Assembly: GCA_030063045.1 (NCBI GenBank)
Contig: JAQSEB010000008.1
Location: 620,001-684,000, forward strand
DNA: 64,000 bases
Origin: Pratylenchus scribneri
Taxonomy: Eukaryota; Nematoda; Chromadorea; Rhabditida; Pratylenchidae
Direction of reading: 5' to 3'
The translations under genes were made by a program, and so were the position numbers. The notes under the pieces are model-generated. The model was not told where the DNA came from, made no database searches, and saw only the letters and a program-made list of their open reading frames with translations. Positions 1 to 13,546 of this stretch are shown one piece after another (position 1 is the first letter of the stretch; every line of letters begins with the position of its first letter).

Positions 1-3000
1 AAAATAAAACTTGGCGAACATTTTCAGGAAAGAATTAAAACTTGGCGAACATTTTCCGGAAAGAAATAAAACTTTGAGAACATTTTCTAGAAAAATTAAA
101 ACCTGGCGAACATTTTCCGGAAAGGAAAATAAAACTTGGCGAACATTTTCCGAAAAGAAAAATAAAACTTGGCGAACATTTCCCGGAAGAAAAATAAAAC
201 TTGGCGAACATTTTCCGGAAAGAAAATAAATCTTGGCGAACATTTTCCGGAAAGAAAAATAAAACTTGGCGAACATTTTCCGGAAAGAAAATAAATCTTG
301 GCGAACATTTTCCGGAAAGAAAAAAAAAAACTTGGCGAACATTTTCCGGAAGAAAAATAAAACTTGGCGAACATTTTCCGGAAAGAAAAATAAAACTTGG
401 CGAACATTTTCCGGAAAGAAAAATAAAACCTGGCGAACATTTTCCGGAAGAAAAATAAAATTGGCGAACATTTTCCGGAAGAAAAATAAAATTGGCGAAC
501 ATTTTCCGGAAGAAAAATAAAACTTGGCGAACATTTTCCGGAAAGAAAATAAATCTTGGCGAACATTTTCCGGAAAGAAAAATAAAACTTGGCGAACATT
601 TTCCGGAAGAAAAATAAAACTTGGCGAACATTTTCCGGAAAGAATTAAAACTTGGCGAACATTTTCCGGAAAAAACTTGGCGAACATTTTCCGGAAAGAA
701 AAATAAAACTTGGCGAACATTTTCCGGAAAGAAAAATAAAACTTGGCGAACATTTTCCGGAAAGAAAAATAAAACCTGGCGAACATTTTCCGGAAGAAAA
801 ATAAAATTGGCGAACATTTTCCGGAAGAAAAATAAGACTTGGCGAACATTTTCCGGAAAGGAAAATAAAACTTGGCGAACATTTTCCGAAAAGAAAAATA
901 AAACTTGGCGAACATTTTCAGGAAAGAATTAAAACTTGGCGAACATTTTCCGGAAAGAAATAAAACTTTGAGAACATTTTCTAGAAAAATTAAAACCTGG
1001 CGAACATTTTCCGGAAAGGAAAATAAAACTTGGCGAACATTTTCCGAAAAGAAAAATAAAACTTGGCGAACATTTCCCGGAAGAAAAATAAAACTTGGCG
1101 AACATTTTCCGGAAAGAAAATAAATCTTGGCGAACATTTTCCGGAAAGAAAAATAAAACTTGGCGAACATTTTCCGGAAAGAAAATAAATCTTGGCGAAC
1201 ATTTTCCGGAAAGAAAAAAAAAAACTTGGCGAACATTTTCCGGAAAGAAAAATAAAACCTGGCGAACATTTTCCGGAAGAAAAATAAAATTGGCGAACAT
1301 TTTCCGGAAGAAAAATAAGACTTGGCGAACATTTTCCGGAAAGGAAAATAAAACTTGGCGAACATTTTCCGAAAAGAAAAATAAAACTTGGCGAACATTT
1401 CCCGGAAGAAAAATAAAACTTGGCGAACATTTTCCGGAAAGAAAATAAATCTTGGCGAACATTTTCCGGAAAGAAAAATAAAACTTGGCGAACATTTTCC
1501 GGAAAGAAAAATAAAACTTGGCGAACATTTTCCGGAAAGAAAAATAAAACCTGGCGAACATTTTCCGGAAGAAAAATAAAATTGGCGAACATTTTCCGGA
1601 AGAAAAATAAGACTTGGCGAACATTTTCCGGAAAGGAAAATAAAACTTGGCGAACATTTTCCGAAAAGAAAAATAAAACTTGGCGAACATTTTCAGGAAA
1701 GAATTAAAACTTGGCGAACATTTTCCGGAAAGAAATAAAACTTTGAGAACATTTTCTAGAAAAATTAAAACCTGGCGAACATTTTCCGGAAAGGAAAATA
1801 AAACTTGGCGAACATTTTCCGAAAAGAAAAATAAAACTTGGCGAACATTTCCCGGAAGAAAAATAAAACTTGGCGAACATTTTCCGGAAAGAAAATAAAT
1901 CTTGGCGAACATTTTCCGGAAAGAAAAATAAAACTTGGCGAACATTTTCCGGAAAGAAAATAAATCTTGGCGAACATTTTCCGGAAAGAAAAAAAAAAAC
2001 TTGGCGAACATTTTCCGGAAAGAAAAATAAAACCTGGCGAACATTTTCCGGAAGAAAAATAAAATTGGCGAACATTTTCCGGAAGAAAAATAAGACTTGG
2101 CGAACATTTTCCGGAAAGGAAAATAAAACTTGGCGAACATTTTCCGAAAAGAAAAATAAAACTTGGCGAACATTTTCCGGAAGAAAAATAAAATTGGCGA
2201 ACATTTTCCGGAAGAAAAATAAAATTGGCGAACATTTTCCGGAAGAAAAATAAAACTTGGCGAACATTTTCCGGAAAGAAAATAAATCTTGGCGAACATT
2301 TTCCGGAAAGAAAAATAAAACTTGGCGAACATTTTCCGGAAGAAAAATAAAACTTGGCGAACATTTTCCGGAAAGAATTAAAACTTGGCGAACATTTTCC
2401 GGAAAAAACTTGGCGAACATTTTCCGGAAAGAAAAATAAAACTTGGCGAACATTTTCCGGAAAGAAAAATAAAACTTGGCGAACATTTTCCGGAAAGAAA
2501 AATAAAACCTGGCGAACATTTTCCGGAAGAAAAATAAAATTGGCGAACATTTTCCGGAAGAAAAATAAGACTTGGCGAACATTTTCCGGAAAGGAAAATA
2601 AAACTTGGCGAACATTTTCCGAAAAGAAAAATAAAACTTGGCGAACATTTTCAGGAAAGAATTAAAACTTGGCGAACATTTTCCGGAAAGAAATAAAACT
2701 TTGAGAACATTTTCTAGAAAAATTAAAACCTGGCGAACATTTTCCGGAAAGGAAAATAAAACTTGGCGAACATTTTCCGAAAAGAAAAATAAAACTTGGC
2801 GAACATTTCCCGGAAGAAAAATAAAACTTGGCGAACATTTTCCGGAAAGAAAATAAATCTTGGCGAACATTTTCCGGAAAGAAAAATAAAACTTGGCGAA
2901 CATTTTCCGGAAAGAAAATAAATCTTGGCGAACATTTTCCGGAAAGAAAAAAAAAAACTTGGCGAACATTTTCCGGAAAGAAAAATAAAACCTGGCGAAC

Positions 3001-6000
3001 ATTTTCCGGAAGAAAAATAAAATTGGCGAACATTTTCCGGAAGAAAAATAAGACTTGGCGAACATTTTCCGGAAAGGAAAATAAAACTTGGCGAACATTT
3101 TCCGAAAAGAAAAATAAAACTTGGCGAACATTTCCCGGAAGAAAAATAAAACTTGGCGAACATTTTCCGGAAAGAAAATAAATCTTGGCGAACATTTTCC
3201 GGAAAGAAAAATAAAACTTGGCGAACATTTTCCGGAAAGAAAAATAAAACTTGGCGAACATTTTCCGGAAAGAAAAATAAAACCTGGCGAACATTTTCCG
3301 GAAGAAAAATAAAATTGGCGAACATTTTCCGGAAGAAAAATAAGACTTGGCGAACATTTTCCGGAAAGGAAAATAAAACTTGGCGAACATTTTCCGAAAA
3401 GAAAAATAAAACTTGGCGAACATTTTCAGGAAAGAATTAAAACTTGGCGAACATTTTCCGGAAAGAAATAAAACTTTGAGAACATTTTCTAGAAAAATTA
3501 AAACCTGGCGAACATTTTCCGGAAAGGAAAATAAAACTTGGCGAACATTTTCCGAAAAGAAAAATAAAACTTGGCGAACATTTCCCGGAAGAAAAATAAA
3601 ACTTGGCGAACATTTTCCGGAAAGAAAATAAATCTTGGCGAACATTTTCCGGAAAGAAAAATAAAACTTGGCGAACATTTTCCGGAAAGAAAATAAATCT
3701 TGGCGAACATTTTCCGGAAAGAAAAAAAAAAACTTGGCGAACATTTTCCGGAAAGAAAAATAAAACCTGGCGAACATTTTCCGGAAGAAAAATAAAATTG
3801 GCGAACATTTTCCGGAAGAAAAATAAGACTTGGCGAACATTTTCCGGAAAGGAAAATAAAACTTGGCGAACATTTTCCGAAAAGAAAAATAAAACTTGGC
3901 GAACATTTCCCGGAAGAAAAATAAAACTTGGCGAACATTTTCCGGAAAGAAAATAAATCTTGGCGAACATTTTCCGGAAAGAAAAATAAAACTTGGCGAA
4001 CATTTTCCGGAAAGAAAAATAAAACTTGGCGAACATTTTCCGGAAAGAAAAATAAAACCTGGCGAACATTTTCCGGAAGAAAAATAAAATTGGCGAACAT
4101 TTTCCGGAAGAAAAATAAGACTTGGCGAACATTTTCCGGAAAGGAAAATAAAACTTGGCGAACATTTTCCGAAAAGAAAAATAAAACTTGGCGAACATTT
4201 TCAGGAAAGAAAATAAATCTTGGCGAACATTTTCCGGAAAGAAAATAAATCTTGGCGAACATTTCCCGGAAGAAAAATAAAACTTGGCGAACATTTTCCG
4301 GAAAGAAAAATAAAACCTGGCGAACATTTTCCGGAAGAAAAATAAAATTGGCGAACATTTTCCGGAAGAAAAATAAGACTTGGCGAACATTTTCCGGAAA
4401 GGAAAATAAAACTTGGCGAACATTTTCCGAAAAGAAAAATAAAACTTGGCGAACATTTTCAGGAAAGAATTAAAACTTGGCGAACATTTTCCGGAAAGAA
4501 ATAAAACTTTGAGAACATTTTCTAGAAAAATTAAAACCTGGCGAACATTTTCCGGAAAGGAAAATAAAACTTGGCGAACATTTTCCGAAAAGAAAAATAA
4601 AACTTGGCGAACATTTCCCGGAAGAAAAATAAAACTTGGCGAACATTTTCCGGAAAGAAAATAAATCTTGGCGAACATTTTCCGGAAAGAAAAATAAAAC
4701 TTGGCGAACATTTTCCGGAAAGAAAATAAATCTTGGCGAACATTTTCCGGAAAGAAAAAAAAAACTTGGCGAACATTTTCCGGAAAGAAAAATAAAACCT
4801 GGCGAACATTTTCCGGAAGAAAAATAAAATTGGCGAACATTTTCCGGAAGAAAAATAAGACTTGGCGAACATTTTCCGGAAAGGAAAATAAAACTTGGCG
4901 AACATTTTCCGAAAAGAAAAATAAAACTTGGCGAACATTTCCCGGAAGAAAAATAAAACTTGGCGAACATTTTCCGGAAAGAAAATAAATCTTGGCGAAC
5001 ATTTTCCGGAAAGAAAAATAAAACTTGGCGAACATTTTCCGGAAAGAAAAATAAAACTTGGCGAACATTTTCCGGAAAGAAAAATAAAACCTGGCGAACA
5101 TTTTCCGGAAGAAAAATAAAATTGGCGAACATTTTCCGGAAGAAAAATAAGACTTGGCGAACATTTTCCGGAAAGGAAAATAAAACTTGGCGAACATTTT
5201 CCGAAAAGAAAAATAAAACTTGGCGAACATTTTCAGGAAAGAATTAAAACTTGGCGAACATTTTCCGGAAAGAAATAAAACTTTGAGAACATTTTCTAGA
5301 AAAATTAAAACCTGGCGAACATTTTCCGGAAAGGAAAATAAAACTTGGCGAACATTTTCCGAAAAGAAAAATAAAACTTGGCGAACATTTTCCGAAAAGA
5401 AAAATAAAACTTGGCGAACATTTTCCGGAAAGAATTAAAACTTGGCGAACATTTTCCGGAAAGAAAAATAAAACTTGGCGAACATTTTCCGGAAAGAAAA
5501 ATAAAACCTGGCGAACATTTTCCGGAAGAAAAATAAAATTGGCGAACATTTTCCGGAAGAAAAATAAGACTTGGCGAACATTTTCCGGAAAGGAAAATAA
5601 AACTTGGCGAACATTTTCCGGAAAGAAAAATAAAACTTGGCGAACATTTTCCGGAAAGAAAAATAAAACTTGGCGAACATTTTCCGGAAAGAAAAATAAA
5701 ACCTGGCGAACATTTTCCGGAAAGGAAAATAAAACTTGGCGAACATTTTCCGGAAAGAAAATAAATCTTGGCGAACATTTCCCGGAAGAAAAATAAAACT
5801 TGGCGAACATTTTCCGGAAAGAAAATAAATCTTGGCGAACATTTTCCGGAAAGAAAAATAAAACTTGGCGAACATTTTCCGGAAGAAAAATAAAACTTGG
5901 CGAACATTTTCCGGAAAGAATTAAAACTTGGCGAACATTTTCCGGAAAAAACTTGGCGAACATTTTCCGAAAAGAAAAATAAAACTTGGCGAACATTTCC

Positions 6001-9000
6001 CGGAAGAAAAATAAAACTTGGCGAACATTTTCCGGAAAGAAAATAAATCTTGGCGAACATTTTCCGGAAAGAAAAATAAAACTTGGCGAACATTTTCCGG
6101 AAAGAAAATAAATCTTGGCGAACATTTTCCGGAAAGAAAAAAAAAAACTTGGCGAACATTTTCCGGAAAGAAAAATAAAACCTGGCGAACATTTTCCGGA
6201 AGAAAAATAAAATTGGCGAACATTTTCCGGAAAGAAAAATAAAACCTGGCGAACATTTTCCGGAAGAAAAATAAAATTGGCGAACATTTTCCGGAAGAAA
6301 AATAAGACTTGGCGAACATTTTCCGAAAAGAAAAATAAAACTTGGCGAACATTTTCAGGAAAGAAAAATAAAACCTGGCGAACATTTTCCGGAAGAAAAA
6401 TAAAATTGGCGAACATTTTCCGGAAGAAAAATAAGACTTGGCGAACATTTTCCGGAAAGGAAAATAAAACCTGGCGAACATTTTCCGGAAAGAAAAATAA
6501 AACTTGGCGAACATTTTCCGGAAAGAAAATAAATCTTGGCGAACATTTTCCGGAAAGAAAATAAATCTTGGCGAACATTTTCCGGAAAGGAAAATAAAAC
6601 TTGGCGAACATTTTCCGGAAAGAAAATAAATCTTGGCGAACATTTTCCGGAAAGAAAAATAAAACTTGGCGAACATTTTCCGGAAGAAAAATAAAATTGG
6701 CGAACATTTTCCGGAAGAAAAATAAGACTTGGCGAACATTTTCCGGAAAGGAAAATAAAACTTGGCGAACATTTTCCGAAAAGAAAAATAAAACTTGGCG
6801 AACATTTTCAGGAAAGAATTAAAACTTGGCGAACATTTTCCGGAAAGAAAAATAAAACTTGGCGAACATTTTCCGAAAAGAAAAATAAAACCTGGCGAAC
6901 ATTTTCCGGAAGAAAAATAAAATTGGCGAACATTTTCCGGAAGAAAAATAAAACTTGGCGAACATTTTCCGGAAAGAAAATAAATCTTGGCGAACATTTT
7001 CCGGAAAGAAAAATAAAACTTGGCGAACATTTTCCGGAAAGAAAAATAAAACTTGGCGAACATTTTCCGGAAAGAAAAATAAAACCTGGCGAACATTTTC
7101 CGGAAGAAAAATAAAATTGGCGAACATTTTCCGGAAGAAAAATAAGACTTGGCGAACATTTTCCGGAAAGGAAAATAAAACTTGGCGAACATTTTCCGAA
7201 AAGAAAAATAAAACTTGGCGAACATTTTCAGGAAAGAATTAAAACTTGGCGAACATTTTCCGGAAAGAAATAAAACTTTGAGAACATTTTCTAGAAAAAT
7301 TAAAACCTGGCGAACATTTTCCGGAAAGGAAAATAAAACTTGGCGAACATTTTCCGAAAAGAAAAATAAAACTTGGCGAACATTTTCCGAAAAGAAAAAT
7401 AAAACTTGGCGAACATTTTCCGGAAAGAATTAAAACTTGGCGAACATTTTCCGGAAAGAAAAATAAAACTTGGCGAACATTTTCCGGAAAGAAAAATAAA
7501 ACCTGGCGAACATTTTCCGGAAGAAAAATAAAATTGGCGAACATTTTCCGGAAGAAAAATAAGACTTGGCGAACATTTTCCGGAAAGGAAAATAAAACTT
7601 GGCGAACATTTTCCGGAAAGAAAAATAAAACTTGGCGAACATTTTCCGGAAAGAAAAATAAAACTTGGCGAACATTTTCCGGAAAGAAAAATAAAACCTG
7701 GCGAACATTTTCCGGAAAGGAAAATAAAACTTGGCGAACATTTTCCGGAAAGAAAATAAATCTTGGCGAACATTTCCCGGAAGAAAAATAAAACTTGGCG
7801 AACATTTTCCGGAAAGAAAATAAATCTTGGCGAACATTTTCCGGAAAGAAAAATAAAACTTGGCGAACATTTTCCGGAAGAAAAATAAAACTTGGCGAAC
7901 ATTTTCCGGAAAGAATTAAAACTTGGCGAACATTTTCCGGAAAAAACTTGGCGAACATTTTCCGAAAAGAAAAATAAAACTTGGCGAACATTTCCCGGAA
8001 GAAAAATAAAACTTGGCGAACATTTTCCGGAAAGAAAATAAATCTTGGCGAACATTTTCCGGAAAGAAAAATAAAACTTGGCGAACATTTTCCGGAAAGA
8101 AAATAAATCTTGGCGAACATTTTCCGGAAAGAAAAAAAAAAACTTGGCGAACATTTTCCGGAAAGAAAAATAAAACCTGGCGAACATTTTCCGGAAGAAA
8201 AATAAAATTGGCGAACATTTTCCGGAAAGAAAAATAAAACCTGGCGAACATTTTCCGGAAGAAAAATAAAATTGGCGAACATTTTCCGGAAGAAAAATAA
8301 GACTTGGCGAACATTTTCCGAAAAGAAAAATAAAACTTGGCGAACATTTTCAGGAAAGAAAAATAAAACCTGGCGAACATTTTCCGGAAGAAAAATAAAA
8401 TTGGCGAACATTTTCCGGAAGAAAAATAAGACTTGGCGAACATTTTCCGGAAAGGAAAATAAAACCTGGCGAACATTTTCCGGAAAGAAAAATAAAACTT
8501 GGCGAACATTTTCCGGAAAGAAAATAAATCTTGGCGAACATTTTCCGGAAAGAAAATAAATCTTGGCGAACATTTTCCGGAAAGGAAAATAAAACTTGGC
8601 GAACATTTTCCGGAAAGAAAATAAATCTTGGCGAACATTTTCCGGAAAGAAAAATAAAACTTGGCGAACATTTTCCGGAAGAAAAATAAAATTGGCGAAC
8701 ATTTTCCGGAAGAAAAATAAGACTTGGCGAACATTTTCCGGAAAGGAAAATAAAACTTGGCGAACATTTTCCGAAAAGAAAAATAAAACTTGGCGAACAT
8801 TTTCAGGAAAGAATTAAAACTTGGCGAACATTTTCCGGAAAGAAAAATAAAACTTGGCGAACATTTTCCGAAAAGAAAAATAAAACCTGGCGAACATTTT
8901 CCGGAGAAAAATAAAATTGGCGAACATTTTCCGGAAGAAAAATAAGACTTGGCGAACATTTTCCGGAAAGGAAAATAAAACTTGGCGAACATTTTCCGAA

Positions 9001-12000
9001 AAGAAAAATAAAACTTGGCGAACATTTTCAGGAAAGAATTAAAACTTGGCGAACATTTTCCGGAAAGAAATAAAACTTTGAGAACATTTTCTAGAAAAAT
9101 TAAAACCTGGCGAACATTTTCCGGAAAGGAAAATAAAACTTGGCGAACATTTTCCGGAAAGAAAAATAAAACCTGGCGAACATTTTCCGGAAAGAAAATA
9201 AATCTTGGCGAACATTTTCCGGAAAGAAAATAAATCTTGGCGAACATTTCCCGGAAGAAAAATAAAACTTGGCGAACATTTTCCGGAAAGAAAATAAATC
9301 TTGGCGAACATTTTCCGGAAAGAAAAATAAAACTTGGCGAACATTTTCCGGAAGAAAAATAAAATTGGCGAACATTTTCCGGAAGAAAAATAAGACTTGG
9401 CGAACATTTTCCGGAAAGGAAAATAAAACTTGGCGAACATTTTCCGAAAAGAAAAATAAAACTTGGCGAACATTTTCCGGAAAGAAAATAAATCTTGGCG
9501 AACATTTTCCGGAAAGAAAAATAAAACTTGGCGAACATTTTCCGGAAAGAAAATAAATCTTGGCGAACATTTTCCGGAAAGAAAAAAAAAAACTTGGCGA
9601 ACATTTTCCGGAAAGAAAAATAAAACCTGGCGAACATTTTCCGGAAAGAAAAATAAAACTTGGCGAACATTTTCCGGAAAGAAAAATAAAACTTGGCGAA
9701 CATTTTCCGGAAAGAAAAATAAAACCTGGCGAACATTTTCCGGAAGAAAAATAAAATTGGCGAACATTTTCCGAAAAGAAAAATAAAACTTGGCGAACAT
9801 TTTCAGGAAAGAATTAAAACTTGGCGAACATTTTCCGGAAAGGAAAATAAAACTTGGCGAACATTTTCCGAAAAGAAAAATAAAACCTGGCGAACATTTT
9901 CCGGAAGAAAAATAAAATTGGCGAACATTTTCCGGAAGAAAAATAAGACTTGGCGAACATTTTCCGGAAAGGAAAATAAAACTTGGCGAACATTTTCCGA
10001 AAAGAAAAATAAAACTTGGCGAACATTTTCAGGAAAGAATTAAAACTTGGCGAACATTTTCCGGAAAGGAAAATAAAACTTGGCGAACATTTTCCGAAAA
10101 GAAAAATAAAACCTGGCGAACATTTTCCGGAAGAAAAATAAAATTGGCGAACATTTTCCGGAAGAAAAATAAAACTTGGCGAACATTTTCCGAAAAGAAA
10201 AATAAAACCTGGCGAACATTTTCCGGAAGAAAAATAAAATTGGCGAACATTTTCCGGAAGAAAAATAAGACTTGGCGAACATTTTCCGGAAAGGAAAATA
10301 AAATTGGCGAACATTTTCCGGAAGAAAAATAAGACTTGGCGAACATTTTCCGGAAAGGAAAATAAAACTTGGCGAACATTTTCCGAAAAGAAAAATAAAA
10401 CTTGGCGAACATTTTCCGGAAAGAAAATAAATCTTGGCGAACATTTTCCGGAAAGAAAAATAAAACTTGGCGAACATTTTCCGGAAAGAAAATAAATCTT
10501 GGCGAACATTTTCCGGAAAGAAAAAAAAAAACTTGGCGAACATTTTCCGGAAAGAAAAATAAAACCTGGCGAACATTTTCCGGAAAGAAAAATAAAACTT
10601 GGCGAACATTTTCCGGAAAGAAAAATAAAACTTGGCGAACATTTTCCGGAAAGAAAAATAAAACCTGGCGAACATTTTCCGGAAGAAAAATAAAATTGGC
10701 GAACATTTTCCGAAAAGAAAAATAAAACTTGGCGAACATTTTCAGGAAAGAATTAAAACTTGGCGAACATTTTCCGGAAAGGAAAATAAAACTTGGCGAA
10801 CATTTTCCGAAAAGAAAAATAAAACCTGGCGAACATTTTCCGGAAGAAAAATAAAATTGGCGAACATTTTCCGGAAGAAAAATAAGACTTGGCGAACATT
10901 TTCCGGAAAGGAAAATAAAACTTGGCGAACATTTTCCGAAAAGAAAAATAAAACTTGGCGAACATTTTCAGGAAAGAATTAAAACTTGGCGAACATTTTC
11001 CGGAAAGGAAAATAAAACTTGGCGAACATTTTCCGAAAAGAAAAATAAAACCTGGCGAACATTTTCCGGAAGAAAAATAAAATTGGCGAACATTTTCCGG
11101 AAGAAAAATAAGACTTGGCGAACATTTTCCGGAAAGGAAAATAAAACTTGGCGAACATTTTCCGAAAAGAAAAATAAAACTTGGCGAACATTTTCCGAAA
11201 AGAAAATAAATCTTGGCGAACATTTTCCGGAAAGAAAAATAAAACTTGGCGAACATTTTCCGGAAGAAAAATAAAATTGGCGAACATTTTCCGGAAGAAA
11301 AATAAGACTTGGCGAACATTTTCCGGAAAGGAAAATAAAACTTGGCGAACATTTTCCGAAAAGAAAAATAAAACTTGGCGAACATTTCCCGGAAGAAAAA
11401 TAAAACTTGGCGAACATTTTCCGGAAAGAAAATAAATCTTGGCGAACATTTTCCGGAAAGAAAAATAAAACTTGGCGAACATTTTCCGGAAAGAAAATAA
11501 ATCTTGGCGAACATTTTCCGGAAAGAAAAAAAAAAACTTGGCGAACATTTTCCGGAAAGAAAAATAAAACCTGGCGAACATTTTCCGGAAAGAAAAATAA
11601 AACTTGGCGAACATTTTCCGAAAAGAAAAATAAAACCTGGCGAACATTTTCCGGAAGAAAAATAAAATTGGCGAACATTTTCCGGAAGAAAAATAAGACT
11701 TGGCGAACATTTTCCGGAAAGGAAAATAAAACTTGGCGAACATTTTCCGAAAAGAAAAATAAAACTTGGCGAACATTTTCAGGAAAGAATTAAAACTTGG
11801 CGAACATTTTCCGGAAAGAAATAAAACTTTGAGAACATTTTCTAGAAAAATTAAAACCTGGCGAACATTTTCCGGAAAGAAAAATAAAACCTGGCGAACA
11901 TTTTCCGGAAAGAAAAAAAAAAACTTGGCGAACATTTTCAGGAAAGAATTAAAACTTGGCGAACATTTTCCGGAAAGAAAAATAAAACTTGGCGAACATT

Positions 12001-13546
12001 TTCCGAAAAGAAAAATAAAACCTGGCGAACATTTTCCGGAAGAAAAATAAAATTGGCGAACATTTTCCGGAAGAAAAATAAGACTTGGCGAACATTTTCC
12101 GGAAAGGAAAATAAAACTTGGCGAACATTTTCCGAAAAGAAAAATAAAACTTGGCGAACATTTTCAGGAAAGAATTAAAACTTGGCGAACATTTTCCGGA
12201 AAGAAAAATAAAACTTGGCGAACATTTTCCGGAAAGAAAATAAATCTTGGCGAACATTTTCCGGAAAGAAAAATAAGACTTGGCGAACATTTTCCGGAAA
12301 GGAAAATAAAACTTGGCGAACATTTTCCGGAAAGGAAAATAAAACTTGGCGAACATTTTCCGGAAAGAAAAATAAAACCTGGCGAACATTTTCCGGAAAG
12401 AAAATAAATCTTGGCGAACATTTTCCGGAAAGAAAATAAATCTTGGCGAACATTTCCCGGAAGAAAAATAAAACTTGGCGAACATTTTCCGGAAAGAAAA
12501 TAAATCTTGGCGAACATTTTCCGGAAAGAAAAATAAAACTTGGCGAACATTTTCCGGAAGAAAAATAAAATTGGCGAACATTTTCCGGAAGAAAAATAAG
12601 ACTTGGCGAACATTTTCCGGAAAGGAAAATAAAACTTGGCGAACATTTTCCGAAAAGAAAAATAAAACTTGGCGAACATTTCCCGGAAGAAAAATAAAAC
12701 TTGGCGAACATTTTCCGGAAAGAAAATAAATCTTGGCGAACATTTTCCGGAAAGAAAAATAAAACTTGGCGAACATTTTCCGGAAAGAAAATAAATCTTG
12801 GCGAACATTTTCCGGAAAGAAAAAAAAAACTTGGCGAACATTTTCCGGAAAGAAAAATAAAACCTGGCGAACATTTTCCGGAAAGAAAAATAAAACTTGG
12901 CGAACATTTTCCGGAAAGAAAAATAAAACTTGGCGAACATTTTCCGGAAAGAAAAATAAAACCTGGCGAACATTTTCCGGAAGAAAAATAAAATTGGCGA
13001 ACATTTTCCGGAAGAAAAATAAGACTTGGCGAACATTTTCCGGAAAGGAAAATAAAACTTGGCGAACATTTTCCGAAAAGAAAAATAAAACTTGGCGAAC
13101 ATTTCCCGGAAGAAAAATAAAACTTGGCGAACATTTTCCGGAAAGAAAATAAATCTTGGCGAACATTTTCCGGAAAGAAAAATAAAACTTGGCGAACATT
13201 TTCCGGAAAGAAAAATAAAACTTGGCGAACATTTTCCGGAAAGAAAAATAAAACCTGGCGAACATTTTCCGGAAGAAAAATAAAATTGGCGAACATTTTC
13301 CGGAAGAAAAATAAGACTTGGCGAACATTTTCCGGAAAGGAAAATAAAACTTGGCGAACATTTTCCGAAAAGAAAAATAAAACTTGGCGAACATTTTCAG
13401 GAAAGAATTAAAACTTGGCGAACATTTTCCGGAAAGAAATAAAACTTTGAGAACATTTTCTAGAAAAATTAAAACCTGGCGAACATTTTCTGTAAAGAAA
13501 TAAAACTTGGCGAACATTTTCCGGAAAGAAATAAAACTTGGCGTAA
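1..13546 (+). repeat. Satellite array I, ~33-bp unit
   Basis: About 13.5 kb of head-to-tail units, all in one orientation, entering from the left edge and ending near 13,546. The unit has a nearly invariant box TTGGCGAACATTTTCCGG followed by an AT-rich linker, typically AAAGAAAAATAAAAC. The linker varies in length (forms such as AAGAATTAAAAC, AAGAAATAAAAC, AAGAAAATAAATC, AAGAAAAATAAAATT) while the box changes little. A rare variant unit containing CTTTGAGAACATTTTCTAGA recurs at about 72, 966, 1741, 2699, 3474, 4507, 5281, 7276, 9076, 11827 and 13445, which shows nested higher-order repetition (steps of about 775, 894-1033 and 1800-2751 bp). Long open frames inside it arise only because 33 is a multiple of 3. 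Confidence 0.98.
4940..8905 (+). repeat. ~1,995-bp tandem duplication inside array I
   Basis: The sequence from about 4,940 to 6,900 reappears at an offset of 1,995 bp (about 6,935 to 8,905), including the same order of variant linkers and the CTTTGAGAA marker at 5,281 and 7,276. The copies stay essentially identical until a one-base deletion near 8,905, after which they diverge. This marks a recent segmental duplication by unequal exchange or amplification. A similar 939-bp duplication links 9,463-9,786 with 10,402-10,725. Confidence 0.85.

Noticed and set aside
1..13546. Long open frames (up to several hundred codons) across satellite array I on both strands
   Set aside because: They arise because the unit is 33 bp. 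The 11-residue periodic translations (such as KNKTWRTFSGK) shift frame wherever the linker length changes, and the same sequence fills an intron of a real gene.
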